A stretch of 64,000 nt of DNA from Rahnella sikkimica (GCF_002951615.1 NZ_CP019062.1:3286001-3350000), one strand, 5' to 3'. Shown: positions 28,907-39,172, numbered from the stretch's first letter. Notes: generated by a model from the sequence alone, not told the origin. Program-made: numbers and translations.

Positions 28907-30163
28907 TTATTGGGTGCGGATTAAGGTCGGAGTGATGAAAATCACCAACTCGCGCCGCTGTTCATTCATGTACTGATGTTTAAACAAGGAACCGACGACG
29001 GGAATGTCACCCAGAACCGGTACTTTTGTGTCTGTTTTCTGGTTTTTACGCTGAAATATCCCGCCAAGTACCAGAGTTTCGCCGTCTTTTACCGTCACCT
29101 GTGTTTTTATTTCCTGCTTATCGATTGCCAGCGCTTCGCCTTCAGCCTGTTTAATACTTCGCCCCGGCATGTTCTGGCTGATTTGCAGCGCCAGCTGGAT
29201 ACGCCCGTCGCGCAAAATTTTCGGCGTCACTTCCATACCGAGCACCGCTTCTTTGAATTCAACCGACGTGCTGCCGCTGGCCCCGCTTGAAACCTGATAC
29301 GGAATTTCAGTGCCCTGCTTGATGCTGGCGGTTTGCATATGCGCCGTCAGCAGACGCGGGCTGGCGATGATATCCACCTTATCTTCCTGCTCAAGCGCCG
29401 TAAGTTCCAGATCCAGAATCCGGCCGCTAATGTGCGCCAGATTAAAACCTGCAGCAAATATCGGATTCTCCACCGGCAGTCCCATGCTGAAATTATTCAC
29501 GCGCACCGCTTTGGTGATCGCTTCCTCACCGTTGAATCCCCAGCGCACACCCAATTCCCGCAGGCTTTCGCTGTTCATCGTGACGATATGCGCAGACAGC
29601 TGTACCTGCTGCAACGGCAAGTCCATTTCTTTTACCCACGGCTCCACGGCATTGAGCGCCTCCTGAGTATCGCGCAGCAAAAGTGTGTTAGTGCGCGGAT
29701 CGGCGGTGGCGCTGCCTTTGGTCGAAAGCAGCGAGCCCTTTTGCGCATTCAGACTGAGCGCAACCTCTTTGGCATCCGCATATTTCAGCGGCACGGTGAG
29801 GCTGAGAACCGGGCTTTGCTGTGCCATTTGTTCTGCGGCGTCCTGACGTTGCTTCTGTTCCAAAAGCGGATCAATAACCGGTGACACCAGCAAAACATTC
29901 CCCTGCAACTGGCTGGTGAGATGGCTCATTTGCAGGATGATGTCGAGCGCCTGCTGCCAGGGGACATTTTTCAGCTTCACACTGATCTGGCCATCGACAC
30001 CGGGCGCAATCACCAGATTTAACTCCCGCGTTTCCGCAAGCGCCTGCAACACCATCGCGACCGGCGATGACTGAAATTCAAGAGACACCGGCGGCAGCAC
30101 TGCCGCTTTCACCGTGCTGAAGCACAGCATTAACGCTGCAAAAAAATAACGACTGTTTTTCAT
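28907..30163 (-). CDS. hofQ: HofQ secretin (PilQ/ComE-like)
   Basis: Outer-membrane secretin of the hof (type IV pilus-like) gene set, needed in E. coli to use extracellular DNA as a nutrient. 418 aa from ATG 30163. Signal peptide MKNSRYFFAALMLCFSTVKA, a secretin/TonB short domain (VSLEFQSSPVAMVLQALAE), an N-domain, and the C-terminal secretin domain (VEFKEAVLGMEVTPKI ... GETLVLGGIFQ ... VPVLGDIPVVGSLFK). The start overlaps the hofOP stop codon (TAATG). Confidence 0.93.
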   Translation of the reverse strand: MKNSRYFFAALMLCFSTVKAAVLPPVSLEFQSSPVAMVLQALAETRELNLVIAPGVDGQISVKLKNVPWQQALDIILQMSHLTSQLQGNVLLVSPVIDPLLEQKQRQDAAEQMAQQSPVLSLTVPLKYADAKEVALSLNAQKGSLLSTKGSATADPRTNTLLLRDTQEALNAVEPWVKEMDLPLQQVQLSAHIVTMNSESLRELGVRWGFNGEEAITKAVRVNNFSMGLPVENPIFAAGFNLAHISGRILDLELTALEQEDKVDIIASPRLLTAHMQTASIKQGTEIPYQVSSGASGSTSVEFKEAVLGMEVTPKILRDGRIQLALQISQNMPGRSIKQAEGEALAIDKQEIKTQVTVKDGETLVLGGIFQRKNQKTDTKVPVLGDIPVVGSLFKHQYMNEQRRELVIFITPTLIRTQ

Positions 30164-31020
30164 TAATTTCCTTTCCCTGGAGAATTGGCGTTTTTGCCTA
30201 TCCAAAGTGTCTGCCGCTGCTCACCACAGCGGGGATCCGCCATGCTGAGTTCAGCGTGCGAGCTGTCCAGATTTTCGATGGTCCACGCAGGCGTACCGAG
30301 TTGTGTGCCAGCTTCAACACGTGTCCATCGCCCCTCCGGCGAAATCAACCAGCCGGAAAATTGTTCACCGGAATGAGAGATGCCGCTTAACTTCCACAAC
30401 AACGGTTGAGCGGCTGTTGTGCAGGACGGCGAAACTGCCGCAGCAAAGGGATCTCGCCCTGCCGCCGCTGCGATTTCATTTTCAGGAAGTGCACCCAGCC
30501 CTGTTGTTTGTGTCAGCAAAACGGACGCCGTCATTTCACTTCCGGCAGACTGCAAACTCAGTTCACTGAAAGCAGGTTGTTCTGGTCGCTGCTGAAGTGC
30601 CGACAGAAATTGCATCAGACTGCTAAAAGATAATTTGAGCTGTAATTCTCCCTGATGTCCGCCCGCCGGTTCTGCGGCTGGCTGCCAGCGGACCAGCGTG
30701 GCCTGCGCGTCTTTAAGTGGCTGCGCAAATTGCTGTGCCAGCGGCAAATTCTGTTGTTGTACCAGCGTATTTTCCTTCAGCGAGGGCTCAATACTGTCCA
30801 GTACAGGTGACTGCAATAATGCGGCCTGCGCTCGCGCAACAGTCAGTTGCTCCGATCCGGCCTTCTGCTTTAATTCTGTTTGCTCCCGCCATAAGCCCCG
30901 GAGCCAAAACGGGTAACAGAGCAGAACAAGAATCAGCACGCACCCCGCCAGTGCCGCAAGACGTTGCCAGCCCGGCTTTTCCATCAGCGGCTCAAAGCGC
31001 ACGGAGAATGTCGTCGTCAT
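30163..31020 (-). CDS. HofO-HofP fusion (PilO/PilP-like)
   Basis: 285 aa. The N-terminal part (residues ~1-175) has a short cytoplasmic tail, one transmembrane helix (about 22-45) and a periplasmic PilO-like domain, which corresponds to E. coli HofO (about 146 aa). The C-terminal part (about 180-285) starts with the PilP-type RDPF motif (GRDPFAAA) and corresponds to HofP (about 134 aa). There is one uninterrupted frame where E. coli has two genes. ATGA and TAATG overlaps join it to hofN and hofQ, so it is translated within the operon. It probably links the inner-membrane platform to the HofQ secretin. Confidence 0.8.
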   Translation of the reverse strand: MTTTFSVRFEPLMEKPGWQRLAALAGCVLILVLLCYPFWLRGLWREQTELKQKAGSEQLTVARAQAALLQSPVLDSIEPSLKENTLVQQQNLPLAQQFAQPLKDAQATLVRWQPAAEPAGGHQGELQLKLSFSSLMQFLSALQQRPEQPAFSELSLQSAGSEMTASVLLTQTTGLGALPENEIAAAAGRDPFAAAVSPSCTTAAQPLLWKLSGISHSGEQFSGWLISPEGRWTRVEAGTQLGTPAWTIENLDSSHAELSMADPRCGEQRQTLWIGKNANSPGKGN

Positions 31021-31580
31021 GGCAATACCTTCTCAACAGGCGCAGCGTTCAGCGATTGAAACCGCGTTTTTAGCACGAAGCTCAGTGCATGATCAGGCTG
31101 CTGCTCCACGTTCGACAGATGAACATCCCGCAGCAAGGGGCTGACAGCCAGCGCTTCGCTGAATGCCAGAATGTCGTGATAAAAACGGCCCTTTCCTTTT
31201 AGCGTCAGTTGCCCCTGATGTTCCGTCAGCTCGTTCAGCCAGACTTCCGCCGGGATCTGCGCCGACAGCAACGCCAGAAGTTGAAAATCGTTCAGGCTGG
31301 CCTGTCTGCGCTGCTGACTGGCAATGCGTTTATCGGTGATCTCTTTGAGCTGAGCCCGTGCGGAGGTCACCCGGCGTTGCTGAAGGGATAGCTTTTGTGC
31401 GCTGTAATTCAGCGCAGATAAATGCAACTGCAACAGGGTTCGCTCCTGAATCATAAAAAGCGACACGCACATTACGCCGCAAACAATCCCCGCGGGAATA
31501 CAAACGAAGACCCTGAGCCAGTAGCGCAAAAGACGCTGACGACGCAATTTTCGCCACGGCATGAAGTTAACTTGCAGCAT
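31017..31580 (-). CDS. hofN: HofN (PilN-like) inner-membrane protein
   Basis: 187 aa bitopic protein: MLQVNFMPWRKLRRQR at the N-terminus (the INLLPWR-like motif of PilN proteins, which binds the actin-like PilM partner), one transmembrane helix (about 22-45), a coiled-coil-like stretch and a ferredoxin-like periplasmic end. It overlaps hofM (TGATG) and the following gene (ATGA). Confidence 0.88.
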   Translation of the reverse strand: MLQVNFMPWRKLRRQRLLRYWLRVFVCIPAGIVCGVMCVSLFMIQERTLLQLHLSALNYSAQKLSLQQRRVTSARAQLKEITDKRIASQQRRQASLNDFQLLALLSAQIPAEVWLNELTEHQGQLTLKGKGRFYHDILAFSEALAVSPLLRDVHLSNVEQQPDHALSFVLKTRFQSLNAAPVEKVLP

Positions 31581-32419
31581 CAGTAATCTGCCTGCCTGAG
31601 TGCCAGCCCGACGGCGGGAGCAAATGCACCCGGGTTGGCCGGAAGCGGCGCAGAAAGCTGACCGATGGCACTCAGTGGCGACCAGTTTTGCATCAGCGGT
31701 TGGGGTGATTCACCACTGAAAAACACGTCACGGAGGCACAATGTGGCTGCACGGTATTGAACGCGCACTTTCTCCAAAAGAGAGGATTCGCTTTCGATTT
31801 CACCGTGAGAAAACAGGCCAAACTGAAAAGGCAGGCTGTGCGGAGAAGCCCATAAAAAAGCGTCATCAAGCGGATGGATTAGCAGCGCATCGCCCGGAAT
31901 CCCCGCGGCATGCGCGGCAACCTGTAGCGCGCAGGGGGCGAGTTCAATCGTATCGGGAAACAGATGCGCCTGAGCCATGCAGGCCAGCCACTGTTCAATT
32001 TCCTGCTGCCGGGCCGCCGTCACCACAATCTGATTGTCACCGTGCGGGTCAGCGCGGTAATCCATGACCAGATGTTCCATGCTCAGCGGAAACTGCTTCG
32101 CGGCGCTGGCAAAGATAAATGCACTGCGGGCGGGTTCGCGTAAACGGTCGTCCGGCGCAGCCAGTCGCTGTTGCATAATCCGATGTGCAGGAAGGCTTAT
32201 TCGCAGCGAAATCGTCGCCGGCAGCGTTTTTCGCCAGCACGATAAAATGGCGATCAGCGGCGCGGTCTCATGTAATATCCCCTCCCGCAACGTGAAATCG
32301 GGCAAGGGATGTTGCCACCAGTGACGTAATTGCCAGCCATGCCGCCGCCGCTGAACGGCAATCGCACGGGCAAAACCGGCTTGAATATCCAGACCTACCT
32401 GCCATGCTTGTAGTCGCAT
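31580..32419 (-). CDS. hofM: HofM (PilM-like, actin fold)
   Basis: 279 aa, first gene of the hof operon. It starts MRLQAWQVGLDIQAGFARAIAV, the PilM/FtsA-like beginning (GLDI), with no membrane segment. In E. coli HofM helps use DNA as a carbon source together with HofNOPQ. It is divergent from mrcA with about 120 bp between starts. Confidence 0.88.
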   Translation of the reverse strand: MRLQAWQVGLDIQAGFARAIAVQRRRHGWQLRHWWQHPLPDFTLREGILHETAPLIAILSCWRKTLPATISLRISLPAHRIMQQRLAAPDDRLREPARSAFIFASAAKQFPLSMEHLVMDYRADPHGDNQIVVTAARQQEIEQWLACMAQAHLFPDTIELAPCALQVAAHAAGIPGDALLIHPLDDAFLWASPHSLPFQFGLFSHGEIESESSLLEKVRVQYRAATLCLRDVFFSGESPQPLMQNWSPLSAIGQLSAPLPANPGAFAPAVGLALRQADY

Positions 32420-32540
32420 TTTCGCTCAATCTCCATATTGTCAGGTAAATAAAAGAACGTATCCATGTTGCTGGCTTGCCTTTATACTACTGCGCGGTTG
32501 TTTATAAACTGCCCAATTGACACTTAATGGGAAATCTCAG

Positions 32541-35099
32541 GTGAAGTTCGTAAAGTATTTATTGATTCTTGCAGTGTGTTGCATTTTGCTGGGAGCAGCC
32601 TCGATCTTCGGTTTGTATAAATATATCGAGCCTCAGCTTCCCGACGTTGCCACGCTTAAAGACGTGCGTTTGCAAACACCGATGCAGGTTTTCAGTGCTG
32701 AAGGTGATTTAATCGCCCAGTACGGCGAAAAACGCCGTATCCCGCTGAAACTCGACCAGATCCCACCGGAGATGGTGCATGCGTTTATTGCGACAGAAGA
32801 CAGTCGTTTCTATGAACACCACGGCGTGGATCCGATCGGTATTTTCCGTGCGGCTTCCGTTGCGCTGGTGTCCGGGCACGCCTCACAGGGCGCGAGTACG
32901 ATCACTCAGCAGTTGGCCCGTAACTTCTTCCTCAGCCCTGAACGCACGCTGACCCGTAAAATCAAGGAAGCTTTCCTGGCCATCCGTATCGAACAGATGA
33001 TGACCAAAGATGAAATCCTTGAGTTGTATCTGAACAAGATCTACCTCGGTTACCGCGCCTATGGTGTCGGTGCCGCAGCGCAGGTTTACTTCGGTAAAAA
33101 CGTTGATCAGCTGACACTCAGCGAAATGGCGGTAATTGCCGGTCTGCCAAAAGCGCCGTCAACGTTCAACCCGCTGTATTCTCATGACCGTTCTCTGGCA
33201 CGCCGTAATACCGTGCTGGCCCGTATGCTGGATGAGAAATACATCACGCAGGCGCAGTACGATCAGGCTCGTGCAGAGCCGCTGGTGGCGAATTATCACG
33301 CCCCGCATATTGAATTCTCCGCCCCGTACCTGACTGAAATGGTGCGTCAGGAGATGGTGAAACGTTATGGCGACAACGCCTATAACGACGGCTATATGGT
33401 CTACACCACCATCACCAAGAAAACTCAGCTGGCCGCGCAGGAAGCTTTGCGCACCAACGTGATGAACTACGATATGCGTCATGGCTACCGTGGTCCGTCA
33501 AATCAGTTATGGAAAGTCGGCGAGCCTGCGTGGGATGAGAACAAGATTGTTCAGTCTCTGAAAACGCTGCCGGTTTATGGCCCGCTGTTCCCGGCCGTGA
33601 TTACCGCAACGGGTGACACTCAGGCAACCGCGACGATGTCCAACCGCGCGGTGATCACTCTGCCTTACAGCGGAATGCGCTGGGCGCGTCCTTATCGCAG
33701 CGACACGGCTCAGGGCGCAACGCCGAAGCGCGTCTCAGACGTGGTGCAACCCGGCCAACAGGTTTGGGTGCGCAAAGTGGGCGATGACTGGTGGCTGGCG
33801 CAGGTTCCTGACGTCAACTCGGCCATTGTTTCCCTGAACTCGACTGACGGTGCCATTGAAGCGCTGGTTGGCGGCTTTGACTTCAACCAGAGCAAATTTA
33901 ACCGTGCTAATCAGGCGGTGCGTCAGCTCGGTTCGAACATCAAACCGTTCCTGTACACTGCGGCGATGGATAAGGGCCTGACACTGGCCACTATCCTCAA
34001 CGATATGCCGATTACACGCTGGGATGCCGGCGCAGGCACTGACTGGCGTCCGAAAAACTCACCGCCAACCTACTACGGCCCGATCCGTTTACGTCAGGGT
34101 TTAGGTGAATCCAAGAACGTGGTGATGGTGCGTGCAATGCGCGCGATGGGTGTGGATTACGCGGCAGAATATCTGCAACGTTTCGGCTTCCCGGCAGCGA
34201 ACATTGTTCACTCCGAATCACTGGCGCTGGGCTCGGCTTCCTTCACCCCGCTGCAGGTTGTGCGTGGTTACGCGACGCTGACCAACGGCGGCTTCCTGGT
34301 TGACCCGTATTTCATCACCAAAATCGTCGATGAATCCGGTCAGGTACAGTTTGAAGCCAAACCGAAAATCGCCTGCCGCACCTGTAATATTCCGGTGATT
34401 TACGGCGAAACTCAGAAATCTGCCGTGCTGTCGGATGACAATGTTGAAAACGTGGCAACGTCTACTTCAGACAACAATGCCAGCGTACCGACGCCGCAGC
34501 TGGAACAGGTTCCGCCAAACTCGCCGCAGGTTGATGCCGCGCAGCAATACGCTCCGCACGTTATCAGCGCACCGCTGTCATTCCTGATCAGCGACGCCCT
34601 GAACTCCAACATCTTCGGCGAGCCGGGCTGGATGGGAACAGGCTGGCGCGCGGGCCGTGATTTGAAGCGTCATGATATCGGCGGCAAAACCGGGACGACT
34701 AACAGCTCGAAAGATGCCTGGTTCTCCGGATACGGCGGCCCGGAAGTGGTCACCTCGGTCTGGATTGGTTTTGACGATCACCGCCGAGATTTGGGCCGCA
34801 CGACGGCTTCCGGCGCAATCCCGGATCAGATTTCAGGCTATGAAGGCGGGGCGAAGAGCGCCCAGCCAGCATGGGATGATTACATGAAATCTGTGCTGGA
34901 AGGCGTGCCGGAACAGCCACAGACGCCGCCTCCGGGCATTGTGAGCGTGACCATCGATAAGAGCACCGGTAAGTTGTCCGACGGCGGTGGTAACAGCCGT
35001 CCTGAATACTTCATCGACGGGACGCAGCCGACTGAGCATGCGGTTCATGAAGTCGGAACCACCATTATGGATAATGGTCAGGAACACGAACTGTTCTGA
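32541..35099 (+). CDS. mrcA: Penicillin-binding protein 1A
   Basis: Bifunctional class A peptidoglycan synthase. Starting at GTG 32541 (MKFVKYLLILAV) gives 852 aa; E. coli PBP1A has 850. One N-terminal transmembrane anchor, then the glycosyltransferase domain (catalytic Glu86 in ATEDSRFYEHHG; QGASTITQQLARN), an OB-like insert, and the transpeptidase domain with SNIKPF (SxxK), a following SxN-type motif and KTGTT. The extra eight residues from 32517 are not conserved. Divergent from hofM, as in E. coli. Confidence 0.97.
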   Translation: MKFVKYLLILAVCCILLGAASIFGLYKYIEPQLPDVATLKDVRLQTPMQVFSAEGDLIAQYGEKRRIPLKLDQIPPEMVHAFIATEDSRFYEHHGVDPIGIFRAASVALVSGHASQGASTITQQLARNFFLSPERTLTRKIKEAFLAIRIEQMMTKDEILELYLNKIYLGYRAYGVGAAAQVYFGKNVDQLTLSEMAVIAGLPKAPSTFNPLYSHDRSLARRNTVLARMLDEKYITQAQYDQARAEPLVANYHAPHIEFSAPYLTEMVRQEMVKRYGDNAYNDGYMVYTTITKKTQLAAQEALRTNVMNYDMRHGYRGPSNQLWKVGEPAWDENKIVQSLKTLPVYGPLFPAVITATGDTQATATMSNRAVITLPYSGMRWARPYRSDTAQGATPKRVSDVVQPGQQVWVRKVGDDWWLAQVPDVNSAIVSLNSTDGAIEALVGGFDFNQSKFNRANQAVRQLGSNIKPFLYTAAMDKGLTLATILNDMPITRWDAGAGTDWRPKNSPPTYYGPIRLRQGLGESKNVVMVRAMRAMGVDYAAEYLQRFGFPAANIVHSESLALGSASFTPLQVVRGYATLTNGGFLVDPYFITKIVDESGQVQFEAKPKIACRTCNIPVIYGETQKSAVLSDDNVENVATSTSDNNASVPTPQLEQVPPNSPQVDAAQQYAPHVISAPLSFLISDALNSNIFGEPGWMGTGWRAGRDLKRHDIGGKTGTTNSSKDAWFSGYGGPEVVTSVWIGFDDHRRDLGRTTASGAIPDQISGYEGGAKSAQPAWDDYMKSVLEGVPEQPQTPPPGIVSVTIDKSTGKLSDGGGNSRPEYFIDGTQPTEHAVHEVGTTIMDNGQEHELF

Positions 35100-35142
35100 T
35101 GGGTGTGAAAGAATACATTGTCCGGCAGAAATGCCGGATAAT

Positions 35143-35182
35143 AAAAAGCCGGTCTGCATAATGCACGACCGGCTTTTTTTTT
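35143..35182. terminator. Bidirectional terminator between mrcA and nudE
   Basis: AAAAAGCCGGTCTGCAT pairs with ATGCACGACCGGCTTTTT (one bulge), flanked by A and T runs, between convergent genes. Confidence 0.9.
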
Positions 35183-35195
35183 AGATTTAACTCTT

Positions 35196-35753
35196 CTAGC
35201 GCGCGTTGCGCGTCAGGAAATCATGCGCAAGGAATAATGCGCTGACGTTGCGTGCCTCGCAAAAATCCGGATGTTGCAGCAATTCCATCATGCGCGAAAC
35301 CGGCCAGCGGGTTTGCGGTAATGGCTCCGGCTCATCGCCCTCGAGGCTTTGCAGATACAAATCTTTAGCGATGACGATATTCATACGGCTGGAGAAATAA
35401 GAAGGTGCCATGGTCAGTTTTGCCAGCACATCGAAGTGCCGCGCGCCAAAACCGACTTCTTCCATCAGTTCACGGTTCGCCGCTTCAAGCACACCTTCAC
35501 CGGCATCAATGAGCCCTTTGGGGAATCCCAGCTCGTAACTTTCGATGCCCACCGCGTATTCGTGGATAAGCACCAGTTCGTCATCAATGACCGGAATAAT
35601 CATCACCGCTTCGCGCTCTGAAGGGCGCATGCGTTCATAGACGCGCTCGGCGCCATTGCTGAAAGCCAGCTCGACAGATTCAATGGTGAACAAACGCGAA
35701 CGGGCAACGGTTTCCACCTTCAGGATTTTCGGTTTTTGCAGGTGTTGTGTCAT
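35196..35753 (-). CDS. nudE: ADP-compounds hydrolase NudE
   Basis: Nudix hydrolase active on ADP-ribose, AP3A and NADH. 185 aa. The Nudix box GX5EX7REUXEEXGU is complete in the segment starting GLIDAGEGVLEAANRELMEE. Convergent with mrcA and divergent from igaA, as in E. coli. The 442-bp gap to igaA is AT-rich; only an igaA -10 candidate was recognised in it. Confidence 0.96.
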   Translation of the reverse strand: MTQHLQKPKILKVETVARSRLFTIESVELAFSNGAERVYERMRPSEREAVMIIPVIDDELVLIHEYAVGIESYELGFPKGLIDAGEGVLEAANRELMEEVGFGARHFDVLAKLTMAPSYFSSRMNIVIAKDLYLQSLEGDEPEPLPQTRWPVSRMMELLQHPDFCEARNVSALFLAHDFLTRNAR

Positions 35754-36142
35754 TTCATCCCCAGCTTATTATTCACCTGACCAGAGGCATTTTAATGGGT
35801 TCGTTTTACGATTAAAAAGCCGCTTACAGAAGTCATTGTGCGTTAATGCGGGCCAGAATCGCAATATTTACAGAATAACATCCGTGCCACCGATCCCTTA
35901 AGCAAGAATTTTTGTTTAAAAAGCACACCCGACCCGTTTAAAAAAAAGCCGCTGACTTACGGGCGTCACACTTTTGCTTTAACAAAAATGCACTGACTTC
36001 AAAATAGGATTATACCGATACCCGCCGCTTCACAAATGCCGGTATCCTTTACAGTGGTGTTTTTGTGCACGCGATTCAGGCAAGCAACAATAAAATTCCT
36101 ATCAAAAAGGCCACCGCGCGCGGAATGTGTATTTCGTTTATG

Positions 36143-36148
36143 TATAAT
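36143..36148 (+). promoter_or_regulatory. Candidate -10 element of igaA
   Basis: TATAAT lies 48 bp before the igaA ATG in a TTTATGTATAATACTTT context. The -35 region is weak. Confidence 0.4.
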
Positions 36149-36195
36149 ACTTTCACAGAGTTGACGTAAGTCACCCACGTCTGAACGGGGATCGG

Positions 36196-38292
36196 ATGAG
36201 CACAGTAGTCGTGACACTGGTGTTGTTGTGTATCGCAATCATTGCTACAGGATCGTATTTTTGGCTTGTCATGCATCGTCGCCAGCGCGACGACTCTGTC
36301 GTGCGCTTTCCTACACCCAGCCTGCGAAAACTTTCGCAAAAAGAACGCGACGCCGTTGAACGCTATTTACGCCAGAATGAAGGTCTCGGGCAGACACCCA
36401 TTACTCACCGCAATGATCTGATTATCCTGCGCGATAAGCTCACCCTGACGACAAAAAGCCAGAATGTCTACAGCATGACGAAGGCGATCACGCGTTATGG
36501 TGTCGCCAGCGAAGATCCCAACAAGTGGCGCTACTTTCTGGACGCCACTGAAATCCATCTTCCTCCTTTCTGGGAGCAATATATTGCCCAGGAAAATCAG
36601 GTCGAGCTGATCAAAACCCAAACCATGCCGCTGGTGATCTCACTTAATGGCCATACGCTGGCCGATCACGTGTACGAAGGTCCCGCACCGGTTTCTGCTG
36701 TCATGCCTTCCCAGCCGCAAAATGCCTCGATTCGTCATGAAGAAAGCGAACACATCGAACTGGTGAAAGTGCGCAGGGAAACACGGGAAGAGCACGCGCT
36801 GACCCGTTCTAACGGCGTGAAAGAGGCGCTGGCCCTCTCCGGCGCGCTTCTGTTGTTGTTCATCATGCTGCAAAGTCCGGTCATGCTGTTGCCCTGGCTG
36901 CTGACGCTTTCCGCCTGTCTGGTCGCATGGGTTGTCTGGCGGCTGGTCTCCGAGCGTTTAGGTAAAAACCGTAAAGAAATCCATTGCCTGCGGGGCTTAC
37001 CTAAACGCTGGGGGCTGTTTGGCGAATCTAAACAAGGCGATATCAGCAATATTTCGCTCGGCGCTGTCGATCTGGTTTATCCGTCGCACTGGCAGCCTTA
37101 TATCGGGCGTGATTTAGGGCAACCGACCGACGTTGAAGTCTATATGAACAGCCAGGTCGTCCGTCAGGGAAGCTCATTGTCGTTACACGAAGAAGTGAAA
37201 AAATTCCCGCTCCAGCTTTGGGGTAAAAATCTGGTGCTGGCGACCTGTGCTTTCCTCCTGCTGCTGGCTTTACTGGTTTATGTCCCTCTTGGTTTACCTT
37301 TAAAACTCAGCGTTGCGTGGCTTCAGGGTGCACAAAGTACTCAGGTCAACAGCGTGCAGGAACTGGAAAAAACCGCATTGCGCGTCGGCGATACCCTGAA
37401 GGTTCAGGGCACCGGTATGTGCTACGTTCCGCCTTCCGCCAGCCGGACAGCCTCCGGTTATATGCCTTTTGATTGTTCAGGAATTTACTGGAATACCGCA
37501 ACGCCGTTACCGGTCCCGCAGTCCGAAATTATTGACGCCGCCACCGCGCTTCAGACTACGGTGAATAACCAGATGCACCCCGGTGAAACCCCTGAGCAGA
37601 ACATTAACCCGCAACTGGCGACCGCCATTGAAAAATCCGGCATGATCCTGCTTGATGATTTCGCGGATATTGTGCTGAAAACGGAAACGTTATGCGGCAA
37701 GAGCAATGATTGCGTACGCCTGAAAAATGCGCTGGTCAATCTGGGGAACTCAAGCAACTGGAACGCATTGGTGAAACGCGCCAAGGCCGGTTCTTTGCAG
37801 GGGATCAACGTCCTGCTGCGCCCGGTCAGCGCGCAATCCCTGAGTGAACTGGTCAACAACGCCACATCGTCGTTCTTTATTCAGGAAACCCGCCGCGCCG
37901 CTGACAGCCTGAACAGCCCGCCGCCGGGCGGATTCTTGATCAGCAACGATGAAGGTCATCAGCTGATTGAAATGCCGGTGCCACCGGTCGGGTTATACGC
38001 CAATCCGCCGCAGGATCAGTGGAAACAGCTGCAACATCTCTCTACGCTTTTGCTGCATACGCCGTTCAGCGCGCAGGGCGTTATCACCAGTATCAGCGTT
38101 GATGCCAACGGAACCCGTCACATTTCGCTGCACAGTGAACCGGACATTTCGACGCTGTGGCGATATCTCGGCACCAGTTTATTGCTGTTCCTGCTTATCG
38201 GTATTCTGCTGGTGAATACCGTGCTGTTTGTCCGCCGCTTCGTGAAAGATAAACACCGTATCGACGATATTCAGCAATATTACAACTCTTGA
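36196..38292 (+). CDS. igaA: IgaA/YrfF, inner-membrane inhibitor of the Rcs system
   Basis: Restrains RcsD and so the Rcs envelope-stress phosphorelay; usually essential when Rcs is intact. 698 aa. Transmembrane helices are seen at about residues 5-25, two around 210-245, one near 345-365 and one near 653-675, enclosing two cytoplasmic regions and a large periplasmic domain with paired Cys. GGGGATC precedes the ATG. It heads the igaA-yrfG-hslR-hslO run, as in E. coli. Confidence 0.95.
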   Translation: MSTVVVTLVLLCIAIIATGSYFWLVMHRRQRDDSVVRFPTPSLRKLSQKERDAVERYLRQNEGLGQTPITHRNDLIILRDKLTLTTKSQNVYSMTKAITRYGVASEDPNKWRYFLDATEIHLPPFWEQYIAQENQVELIKTQTMPLVISLNGHTLADHVYEGPAPVSAVMPSQPQNASIRHEESEHIELVKVRRETREEHALTRSNGVKEALALSGALLLLFIMLQSPVMLLPWLLTLSACLVAWVVWRLVSERLGKNRKEIHCLRGLPKRWGLFGESKQGDISNISLGAVDLVYPSHWQPYIGRDLGQPTDVEVYMNSQVVRQGSSLSLHEEVKKFPLQLWGKNLVLATCAFLLLLALLVYVPLGLPLKLSVAWLQGAQSTQVNSVQELEKTALRVGDTLKVQGTGMCYVPPSASRTASGYMPFDCSGIYWNTATPLPVPQSEIIDAATALQTTVNNQMHPGETPEQNINPQLATAIEKSGMILLDDFADIVLKTETLCGKSNDCVRLKNALVNLGNSSNWNALVKRAKAGSLQGINVLLRPVSAQSLSELVNNATSSFFIQETRRAADSLNSPPPGGFLISNDEGHQLIEMPVPPVGLYANPPQDQWKQLQHLSTLLLHTPFSAQGVITSISVDANGTRHISLHSEPDISTLWRYLGTSLLLFLLIGILLVNTVLFVRRFVKDKHRIDDIQQYYNS

Positions 38293-38458
38293 TTCACCCT
38301 GAGCGGGTGCCCATGCGGGTCCATAAACCGGGCTGACCAACACACGGTGGCACTGCGCCGCCGTGACTGATTATGTTACCCTGACGCCCTTCCCTGCTTT
38401 TCATCATTCGTTCCTGCGCCGCCCGACGTCCATCCAGCCGCCAGGACATGGAGTTGTC

Positions 38459-39148
38459 ATGCCCCCTGATTTTGACTGGAACAACATCGACACCGTATTA
38501 CTTGATATGGATGGCACGCTGCTGGATCTGGCCTTTGACAGCCAGTTCTGGTTGCAGGATGTGCCGCTGGCGCTCAGCCAGCAACGCGCCATTCCGCTGG
38601 AGAATGCGCGTCAGATTATTCATGACGAATATCTTGCCGTTCAGCACACCATGAACTGGTATTGCTTTGATTACTGGAGTGAACGGTTAGATCTTGATAT
38701 CTACCAGATGACCACCAACATCGGCAAAAATGCGCGCTTACGTGACGATACGGTGCCATTTCTGACTCATTTGCGACAATCCGGACGCCAGACCATTTTG
38801 CTGACCAATGCGCATCCGCACAGCCTTTCGGTTAAAATTGAACATACCGGTTTGGACCAGCACCTTGATTTATTACTTTCCACCCACACATTTGGTTATC
38901 CGAAGGAAGATCAGCGGTTGTGGTCTGCGGTTCAAGAACAGACCGGTTTTAATCCTGAGAGGACATTGTTTGTCGATGACGGTGAACCCATCCTGAATGC
39001 GGCAAAAACCTTCGGTATCCGCTATTGTCTGGGTATAGAAAATCCGGATTCCACGATGGCAGACAAGTCATTTCAGGGTTATCCCTCGATCAATGACTTC
39101 CGCAGCCTGTTGCCTTCGATTGACCCCGTGGCAGGCCCGGACAGGTAA
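38459..39148 (+). CDS. yrfG: GMP/IMP 5'-nucleotidase YrfG
   Basis: HAD-like nucleotidase for purine nucleotides. Starting at ATG 38459 (GGAG five bases upstream) gives 229 aa; the longer frame from 38363 is unconserved. Motif I is LLDMDGTLLD (Asp16, Asp18), then LLTNAHPHSL and FVDDGEPILNAA. E. coli has FIDDSE at the last motif. Confidence 0.94.
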   Translation: MPPDFDWNNIDTVLLDMDGTLLDLAFDSQFWLQDVPLALSQQRAIPLENARQIIHDEYLAVQHTMNWYCFDYWSERLDLDIYQMTTNIGKNARLRDDTVPFLTHLRQSGRQTILLTNAHPHSLSVKIEHTGLDQHLDLLLSTHTFGYPKEDQRLWSAVQEQTGFNPERTLFVDDGEPILNAAKTFGIRYCLGIENPDSTMADKSFQGYPSINDFRSLLPSIDPVAGPDR

Positions 39149-39172
39149 TACCGGTACGTTCAGGGGAGCAAA

